From NCBI RefSeq assembly GCF_000007705.1, contig NC_005085.1:4535752-4599751 (forward strand): a DNA stretch of 64,000 nucleotides, in the 5' to 3' direction. The DNA is from Chromobacterium violaceum ATCC 12472. GTDB lineage: Bacteria; Pseudomonadota; Gammaproteobacteria; Burkholderiales; Chromobacteriaceae. The notes under the pieces are model-generated. The model searched no databases and was not told the origin of the DNA. It worked only from the letters and a program-made list of their open reading frames with translations. Shown piece by piece: positions 1 to 7,642 of this stretch; the first letter of the stretch is position 1, and every line of letters starts with the position of its first letter. Position numbers and translations under genes: made by a program.

Positions 1-350
1 TGCTGGCCGACACCGCCGGCCGCCTGCCGACGCAGCTGCACCTGATGGAAGAGATCAAGAAGGTGAAGCGCGTGATCCAGAAGGCGCTGCCGGACGCGCC
101 GCACGAGGTGGTGCTGGTGCTGGACGCCAATATCGGCCAGAACACCGTCAATCAGGTGAAGGCCTTCGACGACGCGCTGGGCCTGACCGGCCTGATCCTG
201 ACCAAGCTGGACGGCACCGCCAAGGGCGGCGTGATCGCCGCCATCGCCAAGCAGCGGCCGATTCCGCTGCGCTTCGTCGGCGTCGGCGAGAGCATCGACG
301 ACCTGCGGCCGTTCGACAGCCGCGACTACATCGACGCGCTGTTCGAATAA
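1..350 (+). CDS. ftsY: FtsY, signal recognition particle receptor (C-terminal part only)
   Basis: The reading frame is open from the left edge (first full codon at base 3) and stops at 348-350. It encodes about 115 residues of the GTPase NG domain of FtsY. Visible motifs are DTAGR at the edge (G3), TKLDGTAKGG (G4 and following), and the closing GVGES-DDLRPF typical of SRP GTPases. FtsY docks ribosome-SRP complexes at the inner membrane. The N-terminal part lies outside the window. It precedes ftsE and ftsX, as in the ftsYEX cluster of Proteobacteria, but a hairpin at 359-385 separates it from ftsE. The product is clear; only the start is unseen. Confidence 0.95.
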   Translation, partial: LADTAGRLPTQLHLMEEIKKVKRVIQKALPDAPHEVVLVLDANIGQNTVNQVKAFDDALGLTGLILTKLDGTAKGGVIAAIAKQRPIPLRFVGVGESIDDLRPFDSRDYIDALFE

Positions 351-358
351 GACATCTC

Positions 359-385
359 GCGGCCGCGCAGGCGGCCGCCTTTTCT
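359..385 (+). terminator. Hairpin terminator-like sequence after ftsY
   Basis: Eight-base arms GCGGCCGC (359-366 and 371-378) flank a GCAG loop and are followed by CTTTTCT. This could end or attenuate ftsY transcription before ftsE. Confidence 0.55.
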
Positions 386-410
386 CAGCCAACAAGCGGG
401 AAACCTCTCA

Positions 411-1064
411 ATGATACAGTTCGACCAGGTCACCAAGCGCTACCCGGGCGGCAACGAAGCCCTGAAGAACCTGTCGTTCACCATAGAAACCGGCGAGATG
501 GTGTTCCTCGCCGGCCATTCCGGCGCAGGCAAGTCCACCTTGCTCAAGCTGATCGCCGGCATCGAGCGCGCCACCAGCGGCGGCGTCATCGTCAACGGCC
601 AGAACCTGTCCAAGCTGCGCGCGAGCCAGGTGCCCTATGTGCGCCAGCATCTGGGCATGGTGTTCCAGGACCACAAGATCTTGTTCGACCGCAGCGTGTT
701 CGACAATGTGATGCTGCCGCTGGACATCATAGGCTTCGACCGCCGCGACGCCGCCAAGCGCGTGCGCGCGGCGCTGGACAAGGTCGGCCTGCTGCCCAAG
801 GAAAAGATGATGCCGATCCGCCTGTCCGGCGGCGAACAGCAGCGGCTGTGCATCGCCCGCGCCGTGGTCCACCGCCCCAGCATCCTGTTGGCCGACGAAC
901 CATCGGCCAACCTGGACCGCGCCTACGCGCTGGACATCATGGAATTGTTCAAATCCTTCCACCAGGTGGGGGTCACCGTGCTGATCTCGGCCCACGACGA
1001 AACCCTGATGGAAGATTACGGCCGCCGCATCATCCGCCTGAGGGAAGGACAGTTCGCCGCATGA
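411..1064 (+). CDS. ftsE: FtsE, cell division ABC transporter ATP-binding protein
   Basis: This 217-residue ABC ATPase forms the FtsEX complex with FtsX. FtsEX drives periplasmic peptidoglycan hydrolase activation at the septum rather than transport. Walker A is GHSGAGKS (about residues 35-42), the Q-loop follows at about residue 86, the signature is LSGGEQQR (about 138-145), and Walker B is SILLADEPS (about 157-165). The stop codon overlaps the ftsX start in an ATGA (1061-1064), so the two are translationally coupled. Length and motifs are typical for the family. Confidence 0.97.
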   Translation: MIQFDQVTKRYPGGNEALKNLSFTIETGEMVFLAGHSGAGKSTLLKLIAGIERATSGGVIVNGQNLSKLRASQVPYVRQHLGMVFQDHKILFDRSVFDNVMLPLDIIGFDRRDAAKRVRAALDKVGLLPKEKMMPIRLSGGEQQRLCIARAVVHRPSILLADEPSANLDRAYALDIMELFKSFHQVGVTVLISAHDETLMEDYGRRIIRLREGQFAA

Positions 1065-1969
1065 AACACTTTCTCTATCTGAACTGGCAAAGCGCCAAGC
1101 AGGCGCTGGCCAAGATCGTCCGCCAGCCGTTCGGCAGCCTGCTGACCCTGCTGATGCTGGCGCTGGCGCTGGCGCTGCCCTTGTCGCTGTATCTCGCCGT
1201 CAGCAGCGTGCAGGAGTGGGTGGGCCGCCTCACCGCCACGCCGCAGATCACGCTGTTCATGGAACAGGCCGCCGAGCAGGCCGACATCGCCGCGGTCAAC
1301 AGCACCCTGTCGCACCATCCCAAGGTGAAGAGCTTCACTTTCGTCAGCAAGGGCCAGGCGCTGCAGGATCTGGAAAAGCGCAACGGCCTGACCGGCCTGT
1401 CCGACGGGCTGGACGCCAATCCGCTGCCGGACGCCTTCGTGGTGACGCCGAAATCGCTGGAGCCGCGCGAGCTGGACATGCTGCAGAAGGAGTTGTCCGG
1501 CCTGCCGATGGTGGAGCTGGCGCAATTCGACGCCAGCTGGGCCAAACGCCTGTACGGCATGGTGGAGATGGGCAAGAAGCTGACCTGGTTCCTGGCCGCC
1601 GCGCTGGGCCTGGCGCTGGTGCTGGTCACCCACAACGCGATCCGGATGCAGATCCTGGCGCGCCAGGACGAGATCGAGGTCTCCAAACTGATCGGCGCCA
1701 CCGACAGCTTCATCCGCCGCCCCTTCATGTACCACGCGCTGTGGCAGGGCGTGCTGGCGGCGCTGCTGGCCTGGGGCCTCTCCAGCTGGCTGGCGGCGAT
1801 GGCCAACCCGGCCATCCGCGAGTTCGCGATGCTTTACGGCGAGCGGGTGGAGCTGCGCGCGCTGAACCTGCCCGAGCTGGCCGCGCTGATCGGCGTTTCC
1901 GCCGCGCTGGCGATGCTGGGCGCCCGCCTCGCGGCCGACCATCATCTGCGCAAGGTGGAACCGAAATAA
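1061..1969 (+). CDS. ftsX: FtsX, cell division permease-like protein
   Basis: This 302-residue membrane partner of FtsE starts at the ATG overlapping the ftsE stop. It has a first transmembrane segment at about residues 20-45, then a periplasmic domain of roughly 100-120 residues that in the family contacts murein hydrolase regulators. Three C-terminal membrane segments form the FtsX permease domain (around EIEVSKLIGAT). A longer open frame begins upstream at 848 inside ftsE, but the ATG at 1061 gives the correct N-terminus (MKHFLYLNWQ). It is followed by the rpoH regulatory region. Confidence 0.95.
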   Translation: MKHFLYLNWQSAKQALAKIVRQPFGSLLTLLMLALALALPLSLYLAVSSVQEWVGRLTATPQITLFMEQAAEQADIAAVNSTLSHHPKVKSFTFVSKGQALQDLEKRNGLTGLSDGLDANPLPDAFVVTPKSLEPRELDMLQKELSGLPMVELAQFDASWAKRLYGMVEMGKKLTWFLAAALGLALVLVTHNAIRMQILARQDEIEVSKLIGATDSFIRRPFMYHALWQGVLAALLAWGLSSWLAAMANPAIREFAMLYGERVELRALNLPELAALIGVSAALAMLGARLAADHHLRKVEPK

Positions 1970-1977
1970 TAATGACA

Positions 1978-2038
1978 AGCGAAAGGTTTCGGCTATCGGG
2001 GCCATTGTTAAATATCATTGACTCGGGAACCTTTCGCT
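1978..2038 (+). repeat. 11-bp inverted repeat upstream of the rpoH CIRCE site
   Basis: AGCGAAAGGTT at 1978-1988 and its exact reverse complement AACCTTTCGCT at 2028-2038 are separated by 39 bp. The right arm abuts the CIRCE element. It may be a second operator, or a long hairpin ending ftsX transcription. Its function is not determined by the sequence. Confidence 0.6.
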
Positions 2039-2039
2039 G

Positions 2040-2066
2040 CTAGCACTCTCAATATTCGAGTGCTAA
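2040..2066 (+). promoter_or_regulatory. CIRCE operator (HrcA binding site) in front of rpoH
   Basis: The sequence reads CTAGCACTC, then nine bases, then GAGTGCTAA. The CIRCE consensus is TTAGCACTC-N9-GAGTGCTAA, so 17 of 18 arm bases match and the spacing is exact. It ends 31 bp before the rpoH start. HrcA is the known repressor for CIRCE, and rpoH is the gene immediately downstream, so HrcA repression of the heat-shock sigma factor is the direct reading. Confidence 0.9.
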
Positions 2067-2097
2067 GATAGCACTACCCAAGGAGGTAGCCATCGCA

Positions 2098-2961
2098 ATG
2101 AACACAACATTTGCCCTTCCGGTCCCGTCGACCAGCGGCAGCCTGGAACAATACATCCAGGCCGTGAACAGCATCCCCATGCTGACGCCGGAACAGGAAA
2201 CCGAGCTCGCGACCCGTTTCCAGCAGGAAAACGACCTGGAAGCGGCGCGGCAGATGGTGCTGTCGCACCTGCGCGTGGTGGTGTCCGTGTCGCGCGGTTA
2301 CGCCGGCTACGGCCTGCAACAGGCCGACCTGATCCAGGAAGGCAATATCGGCCTGATGAAGGCGGTGAAGCGTTTCGAACCGGGCCGCGGCGTGCGTCTG
2401 TTCTCGTTCGCCATCCACTGGATCAAGGCCGAGATCCACGAATTCATCCTGCGCAACTGGCGCCTGGTGCGCATCGCCACCACCAAGCCGCAGCGCAAGC
2501 TGTTCTTCAACCTGCGCAGCATGAAGAGCGGTTTTTCGGCGCTGTCGGAGCAGGAAGCCAAGTCCATCGCCGAAGACTTGGGCGTCAAGCCCGAGGAAGT
2601 GCGCGAAATGGAAATCCGCATGACCGGCCAGGACGTGTCCCTGCTGGCCGACAGCGACGACGAGGACAGCTACGCGCCAATCGACTGGCTGGCCGACAGC
2701 CACAGCGAGCCAACCCGCGCGCTGGAGCGACGCGCCTTCGACATGCTGCAGTCGGAAGGCCTGGAATACGCGCTGTCGACCCTGGATCCGCGCAGCCGCC
2801 GCATCGTCGAGGCCCGCTGGCTGGCCGACGACAGCGGCGCCACGCTGCACGAGCTGGCCGCCGAGTTCGGCGTATCCGCGGAACGCATCCGCCAGATCGA
2901 AGCCAAGGCGCTGTCCAAGATGAAGGCCGCGCTCAGCGAAGGCGTGGTGCTGGACAACTGA
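2098..2961 (+). CDS. rpoH: RpoH, RNA polymerase sigma-32 (heat shock) factor
   Basis: This 287-residue sigma factor directs RNA polymerase to chaperone and protease promoters. Region 2 is at about residues 50-125 (LIQEGNIGLMKAV, SFAIHWIKAEIHEFI). The RpoH box QRKLFFNLR lies at residues 132-140, and region 4 closes with a helix-turn-helix (SAERIRQIEAKALSKMK). A strong AAGGAGG Shine-Dalgarno at 2080-2086 supports the start. It follows ftsX, the same order as in E. coli, but here a CIRCE site stands in the promoter region, suggesting HrcA control instead of, or in addition to, translational thermosensing. A bidirectional terminator follows. Confidence 0.97.
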   Translation: MNTTFALPVPSTSGSLEQYIQAVNSIPMLTPEQETELATRFQQENDLEAARQMVLSHLRVVVSVSRGYAGYGLQQADLIQEGNIGLMKAVKRFEPGRGVRLFSFAIHWIKAEIHEFILRNWRLVRIATTKPQRKLFFNLRSMKSGFSALSEQEAKSIAEDLGVKPEEVREMEIRMTGQDVSLLADSDDEDSYAPIDWLADSHSEPTRALERRAFDMLQSEGLEYALSTLDPRSRRIVEARWLADDSGATLHELAAEFGVSAERIRQIEAKALSKMKAALSEGVVLDN

Positions 2962-2978
2962 TTCCACCCGTCCGTCGC

Positions 2979-3015
2979 AAAAAAAGCCACTCGAAACATC
3001 GAGCGGCTTTTTTCA
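2979..3015. terminator. Bidirectional terminator between rpoH and the ligase gene
   Basis: AAAGCCACTCG (arm) and CGAGCGGCTTT (arm) enclose a short AAACAT loop, with an A-run before and a T-run after. It serves the converging rpoH and the minus-strand gene ending at 3052. Confidence 0.85.
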
Positions 3016-3051
3016 TGCCCTCCCCCGCCGATAGGGACGGGGGAACGCGCC

Positions 3052-4836
3052 TCACTCCTGCAAGGTGCGGAACTTGGCCGGCAGCTTGTCGTAGGCTTCG
3101 CGGCTGATGCGGCGCAGCGGCTCCCAGGCCGGATCCTGGTCGCCCAGCGTCTCCAGGAACTGGCCGGCGTAAGTCGGGAACGAGGCCAGCGTGGTGCGCA
3201 GCGTCCGTTCGGCCTTCTCCCGTTCCCCAGCCAGCAGCTCCAGCTGCGCGCGCTTTAGCATCACGTCCGGATACGGGCGGAACGCGGTCAGGCGGTCTTC
3301 CAGCGCCAGCTTTTGCCTCAAGTTGTCGCGATTCACCGGCAGATAGTCGTCCAGCGTGTACAAGGCATGGTAGGCGAACAGCGGCTTGGTCTCGACGATC
3401 TCGATCAGGCGCTCGGCGCGGACCTTGTCCTTGGACGCGTTGCCGGTCGGCACGTAGAGATTCACCAGCTCCCAGAACATCGACGTGGTGCTGATCGACA
3501 GCCAGCCCACCCACGCCAGCGCCGCCAGCAGCGGCAGGCGCAGCGGCCAGGCCAGCGCGCGCTCGCCGCGCGGCGCCATCGCCATGAACACCACCAGCAT
3601 CGCCAGGAAGTAGTAATACCACAGCGGGTACTCCAGCATGCTGTGGGTCAGCGTCACCGCGATGCAGCCCAATGCCAGCACGCCTTCGGGCTCGGCCTTG
3701 CGGCGGAAGAAGGGCAGCACCGCCCAGACGAAGCCTGCCACCACCAGCGCGGTCACCACGCCGCCCATCTCGGCCAGCAGCTGCATCAGCAGATTGTGCG
3801 CATTGGTGAACAGGCCGCTATTGTAGCCGGCGGCGGCGAACTGCGGCAGCGGCTGCAGGCGCACGCTCTCGGCAGCGTACTGCGACCAGCCCACGCCCCA
3901 CAGCGGATGCGCCTTGAACGCCAGCCAGGCCTTGTGCATCTCGGCGAAGCGGCGCGCGCCCATGTCGTCGCCGTTGGCAGCCAGCCGCGCCACGCCGGAC
4001 GCGTTCTCGACGTCGGAATGGGTCAGCAGCGAGATCAGGTGATTGAACAAGGGCAGCGCGAACTGGGCGGCCAGAATCGTGCCCGAGGCCGCCCACATCG
4101 CCAGCATCATCCGGCGCGAGTTCTCGTCCCTGCTGCGCCAATGCCACAGGCCGGCCAGCGCCGACAATGCCACTAGGTAAAGAAGAATGGTGCGGGAGCC
4201 GGCCCAGCCCAGCATCAGCGCCATCCACAACACCAGCGCGATCAGCCAGGCCCTGCCCAGGCGGCCGACGGCGAACAGGTAGACGCCGGACACCACCGAC
4301 CACATCAGGTAATGGGCGTACTGGTTGCGTTGGCCGATGTGGCCGAAGATGTTGCTGGTGGGGTGGGAGCCGTCGTAGAACAGCCCCAGCGCCGGCGCCA
4401 GGCCGGTCAGCTGGGCGGTGCCGATCAGCGACTGCGCCAGGCCGCCGACGATGACCGCACGCGCCAGCCACACGGCGAACTCGCGGTCGCCGAAGGCGCC
4501 GCGCAACGACAGCGTGACCGAGGCCAGCAGCGCCGTCGCCAGCCAGGCCAGCGCGGTGACGTAGCTCATGCCCGGGAACAGCAGGTGGACGAATTGCGGC
4601 TGCAGCGCCCAGGCGCCCGCCAGCGCCAGGCACAGCCAGCCGGCGCGCGGCATGGCGTCGAACAGCCGCCCTCCGGGCAGCAGGAAGGCGCCGGCGGCCA
4701 ACAGCAGCCAGATCACGTTGATCTCGCCGAACCACTGCGGCAGCGGCACGAAGTGGACGCGGGAAGCGAAAGGCACGATGGCGATCAGGCACAGGGCCAG
4801 CAAAGCCAGGCGCTCGGAAATCTTCTGAAAAGTCAT
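3052..4836 (-). CDS. PglL-like O-oligosaccharyltransferase / O-antigen ligase family protein (second copy)
   Basis: This 594-residue polytopic membrane protein has at least ten hydrophobic segments and a soluble C-terminal tail of about 130 residues. It carries hallmarks of pilin O-oligosaccharyltransferases of the PglL/Wzy_C superfamily: HIGQRNQYAHYLMW near residue 165, NAHNLLMQLLAEMGG and THSMLEYPLWYYYFL. These enzymes transfer lipid-linked glycan to serine or threonine of periplasmic or pilin proteins; O-antigen ligation is an alternative. It lies 92 bp downstream of a paralogue with the same motifs, and both follow a type IV pilin gene on the same strand. No strong Shine-Dalgarno is visible before the ATG at 4836. 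Acceptor and glycan cannot be told from the sequence. Confidence 0.85.
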   Translation of the reverse strand: MTFQKISERLALLALCLIAIVPFASRVHFVPLPQWFGEINVIWLLLAAGAFLLPGGRLFDAMPRAGWLCLALAGAWALQPQFVHLLFPGMSYVTALAWLATALLASVTLSLRGAFGDREFAVWLARAVIVGGLAQSLIGTAQLTGLAPALGLFYDGSHPTSNIFGHIGQRNQYAHYLMWSVVSGVYLFAVGRLGRAWLIALVLWMALMLGWAGSRTILLYLVALSALAGLWHWRSRDENSRRMMLAMWAASGTILAAQFALPLFNHLISLLTHSDVENASGVARLAANGDDMGARRFAEMHKAWLAFKAHPLWGVGWSQYAAESVRLQPLPQFAAAGYNSGLFTNAHNLLMQLLAEMGGVVTALVVAGFVWAVLPFFRRKAEPEGVLALGCIAVTLTHSMLEYPLWYYYFLAMLVVFMAMAPRGERALAWPLRLPLLAALAWVGWLSISTTSMFWELVNLYVPTGNASKDKVRAERLIEIVETKPLFAYHALYTLDDYLPVNRDNLRQKLALEDRLTAFRPYPDVMLKRAQLELLAGEREKAERTLRTTLASFPTYAGQFLETLGDQDPAWEPLRRISREAYDKLPAKFRTLQE

Positions 4837-4928
4837 GGCAGATCAGACGTCGGAAAGCAGGAAGCGGGCAGCATACCGCATGCGCCGCCCCGGCAAAACC
4901 CATCAAGTGTGTCGGCGCGTTACAAAGC

Positions 4929-6770
4929 TCAGAACAGCGTACTGCGCGTGACTGGTGCGGCCACCGTCATCACCGCGGCCATCCTGCCCGCGTCGGTGTT
5001 TGCCCCGTGCTCCTGGTAAGCCTGTGCCGCGCGCAGCGCCATCGCCTTCAAGGGACTGATTTCCGGCTCCTGCCAGGCTTGTAACGTAAACACTAACTTC
5101 GGCGCCTCGTCGGGATAATTGGCGATGGCCTGAGCGAGAGCATCGCGAGCCCCTTGCTCCCGCCCCGCCAGCGCCCGGCACAGGCTCAGCCTCAGCAGCA
5201 CGGCCACGTAAGGCTGGTCCCGGGCCAGTTTTTCATAAAAGGGCAGTGTGAGGTCGAGATGCTTGCGGTCCGGCATCAGATAATTGCCAAGCACTAGGTC
5301 GGCCGATTTCGCCCATAGGGGATCCACGCCCACCTTGCCGATGTAATCGACGCGACGCACGTTTTCCTCTGCCGACCGGCTGGGCGCGCTGTATTGCACG
5401 AAGCGCTGGAAAATCATGGCACCGCTGACCACATGCGCCACCATCAGCATACCACCGGCGATACAGGACCATCGCAACAGGCCGATAGGTGTGCGCAGCC
5501 GCCACCGCGGTGCGGGCCCCAGCGTGCAAACCGTCGTCAGCATCGCCAGGAAGGGCAGGTACCACAAGGGAAATTCGAACATGCTGTGCGTCAGCATCAT
5601 CATCGCCAGTAGCAGCAGCAACAGGTTTTCCGCGCTTTGCCTTCCCTTGCCAAAAAAGGGCAGCAGGCACGCCAGCAACCCGCCGACCGCGATCGCCGCG
5701 CCTAGTCCTCCAGTCTCCGCCAGCAGTTGAAAGACAAGGTTGTGACACTGGGTAAACAGCCAGTTCTCGGGCGCCTTGGGCAAACCGGCGAACACCTCCA
5801 GCCAGACCGACTGCGCCGCATAGCGCCCAAGACCAACGCCCAGCCACGGGTGCTCTACGAACACTTGCCAGGCCTTAGTCCATTCGATGCGCCGCCTCGC
5901 GCCGAATCCGGCGTCGAGAATCCGTTCCGAGCCGCTGAAAGTATGCACCGGAAGGCCTATCCAGTTGAGCAGCCAGACCAGTTCGCGATTGAACAGCTGC
6001 ACCAGGGCCAGCAGCAGCACAGACAAGGCCAGCGCGGTGGCCATGCGCCGCAGAACGGAGTCCGCTCCGGCGCGCCGGAGCCAGAACCAGGACACCAGAC
6101 AGATGCCCAGTCCATAGGCCAACGGCAGCCGAGCGCCGGACCAGGTGATCATCACCGCCAGCATAGCGACCAGCGCGACGCACAAGCCGGTTCTCAGGCG
6201 ATCTTGCGCATGGAGGTAGCAGGCGGCTGGTAATCCCCAACTCAGGTACTGCGCATACTGATTGCGTTGGGCCAGGTTGCCCATGACCGTAGTCGGCTCG
6301 TTATAATCGAACAACACCCACCCACGGCACCAGCGCGCGAGATCCAAGGCCTGGATCAGCCCCAGCACGATCTGAAGGCCGTTGCCCAGCAGAACCGCGC
6401 CAGCCAGCAGCAAGCAAATCCGCTGCAAGGGAAGGTCTATCCGATTGTCCAGCCACAAGGACAGCAACAGCATCGCCAACAAGCTGCCGACCGCCTGGCT
6501 GCTGCCCTTCGCATTGTCCAGTAACAAACCGTTGCTCGCCGCCAGCAGCATGGTCAGTAGCAGCAGCACCAGCGAAGCCGCCGGCAGCGCGAATCCTTCG
6601 CCTCCCCTTTTCAGGGTGAAGAGCGCCGCCAGCCCGATCGCGAGCACCACCGGTGCATCGCTCCACCAGTCCTGTAACGGCATGTAGCGCACGAAATTGA
6701 GAAACGGCAGGATGAAGCAAGCCGTGAAGAAGAGGAGCAAACCGCCCTCCGCCGCCCAGTGCCTGACCAT
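4929..6770 (-). CDS. PglL-like O-oligosaccharyltransferase / O-antigen ligase family protein (first copy)
   Basis: This 613-residue polytopic membrane protein is the paralogue of the gene at 3052-4836. The PglL-type signature GNLAQRNQYAQYLSWG is at about residue 170. HNLVFQLLAETGG and THSMFEFPLWYLPFL follow in the Wzy_C core, and a soluble, helical, TPR-like C-terminal tail of about 140 residues comes last. The ATG at 6770 was chosen because it has a GGGAG ribosome site and begins directly before the first membrane helix; upstream in-frame ATGs add a hydrophilic tail. It sits 130 bp downstream of the pilin gene, with a terminator between them. The likely role is O-glycosylation of the neighbouring pilin, an inference from context. 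Confidence 0.87.
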   Translation of the reverse strand: MVRHWAAEGGLLLFFTACFILPFLNFVRYMPLQDWWSDAPVVLAIGLAALFTLKRGGEGFALPAASLVLLLLTMLLAASNGLLLDNAKGSSQAVGSLLAMLLLSLWLDNRIDLPLQRICLLLAGAVLLGNGLQIVLGLIQALDLARWCRGWVLFDYNEPTTVMGNLAQRNQYAQYLSWGLPAACYLHAQDRLRTGLCVALVAMLAVMITWSGARLPLAYGLGICLVSWFWLRRAGADSVLRRMATALALSVLLLALVQLFNRELVWLLNWIGLPVHTFSGSERILDAGFGARRRIEWTKAWQVFVEHPWLGVGLGRYAAQSVWLEVFAGLPKAPENWLFTQCHNLVFQLLAETGGLGAAIAVGGLLACLLPFFGKGRQSAENLLLLLLAMMMLTHSMFEFPLWYLPFLAMLTTVCTLGPAPRWRLRTPIGLLRWSCIAGGMLMVAHVVSGAMIFQRFVQYSAPSRSAEENVRRVDYIGKVGVDPLWAKSADLVLGNYLMPDRKHLDLTLPFYEKLARDQPYVAVLLRLSLCRALAGREQGARDALAQAIANYPDEAPKLVFTLQAWQEPEISPLKAMALRAAQAYQEHGANTDAGRMAAVMTVAAPVTRSTLF

Positions 6771-6847
6771 AGGCTCCCTTTCCCCTCTGTAGACACAAGT
6801 TGTTCCGACATGATTATACTGGTCTCGGCCTATCATACCTTTCGCAT

Positions 6848-6877
6848 CAAAAATAAAGGAGGCACCGAGATGCCCCC
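6848..6877 (-). terminator. Terminator after the pilin gene (minus strand)
   Basis: On the minus strand GGGGGCA and TGCCTCC pair around a TCTCGG loop and are followed by TTTATTTTT. It should end most pilin transcripts before the ligase genes, leaving those at a lower level. Confidence 0.8.
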
Positions 6878-6900
6878 TGTTCACACACCAGCCCGTTGAC

Positions 6901-7368
6901 TTACTGACGGCAAGTGGATGGCACCCAGTTGGCGCTCAGTTGGCTAGCAGATGCGATGGCCGTTGTGCCGGAGCCGGTATAGGTGCAGTACCACTGCACC
7001 GAGCCCGCGCTGACGGTCGGCACCAGATCGACCAACGCACCATTCGATACTGTCGAATTGTAAGCGATCTGGACCACCCCGTTCGCCAGAACGTTGATGC
7101 TGCTCACCGAGTTACCCGTAATGGACGCCGCCAATCCGTAAGTCGTGTTAAAAGGCGCGGTGCCGGAGGCCCACGCGTTGTTGGTCGCGTAGTATTCGGT
7201 CACCGCCGTCTTGGCCGCGTCGGCCAGCGCCAACCCTTCCGACACCCGCGCGCGCTTGGTGTAGTCCTGATAGGCCGGAATGGCGATGGCGGCCAGGATG
7301 CCGACGATGGCGACCACGATCATCAGTTCGATCAGGGTGAAGCCCTGCTGTTTACGCTGTTTCTTCAT
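6901..7368 (-). CDS. Type IV major pilin-like protein (PilA/PilE family)
   Basis: This 155-residue prepilin has a nine-residue basic leader ending in glycine, then the processing site G/FTLIELM with Glu5 of the mature protein, and the long hydrophobic helix ([21 protein letters not shown]) cut here by the usual proline kink. Two C-terminal cysteines (WYC and PSTC) would form the D-region disulfide. The start at 7368 has a GGGAG ribosome site; an upstream in-frame extension is unlikely. The globular part is rich in Ser, Thr, Ala and Asn, giving many possible O-glycosylation sites. The chain ends CRQ, not with the C-terminal serine used by TfpO-type enzymes, which fits PglL-type internal glycosylation better. 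A sigma54 promoter lies about 120 bp upstream. Confidence 0.93.
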   Translation of the reverse strand: MKKQRKQQGFTLIELMIVVAIVGILAAIAIPAYQDYTKRARVSEGLALADAAKTAVTEYYATNNAWASGTAPFNTTYGLAASITGNSVSSINVLANGVVQIAYNSTVSNGALVDLVPTVSAGSVQWYCTYTGSGTTAIASASQLSANWVPSTCRQ

Positions 7369-7484
7369 GTTGAACTCCCAGTGAGCCAAGCTTAGCCAAG
7401 GTGGAGCGCGGCGCGTTCCCACGCCTCTCCGTCTCATCTTCTAAAGATCGCGGGGTCTTCCCGTCGTGTTGTGCCGGCCCATCC

Positions 7485-7500
7485 AGCACGAAGCATGCCA
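7485..7500 (-). promoter_or_regulatory. Candidate sigma54 promoter of the pilin gene
   Basis: The minus strand reads TGGCATGCTTCGTGCT. Against TGGCACG-N4-TTGCW it keeps the GG at -24, the GC at -12 and the exact spacing, with two mismatches. Transcription would begin near 7474, about 105 bases before the ATG. Major pilin genes are commonly sigma54-dependent (PilSR). No pilSR is in this window. Confidence 0.7.
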
Positions 7501-7642
7501 GCCCGGCGGGAGGCCGGCCATCGACGCCAATCCGCGCGCAGTCTTGTCAGCATAGGTCAGAAACTGCCGTTTTTCGTCACCCGGACTGCCCGTTCGGACT
7601 GTGCTAGCATCGCTTTCCCACCCGCGACACAGGAGCCGCCTC

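Noticed and set aside
2027-2052. A sigmaE-like promoter (GAACCT...TCTCAA) before rpoH
   Set aside because: The spacer is only 14 bp, shorter than usual, and the -10 half is poor. The CIRCE site explains the same bases better.
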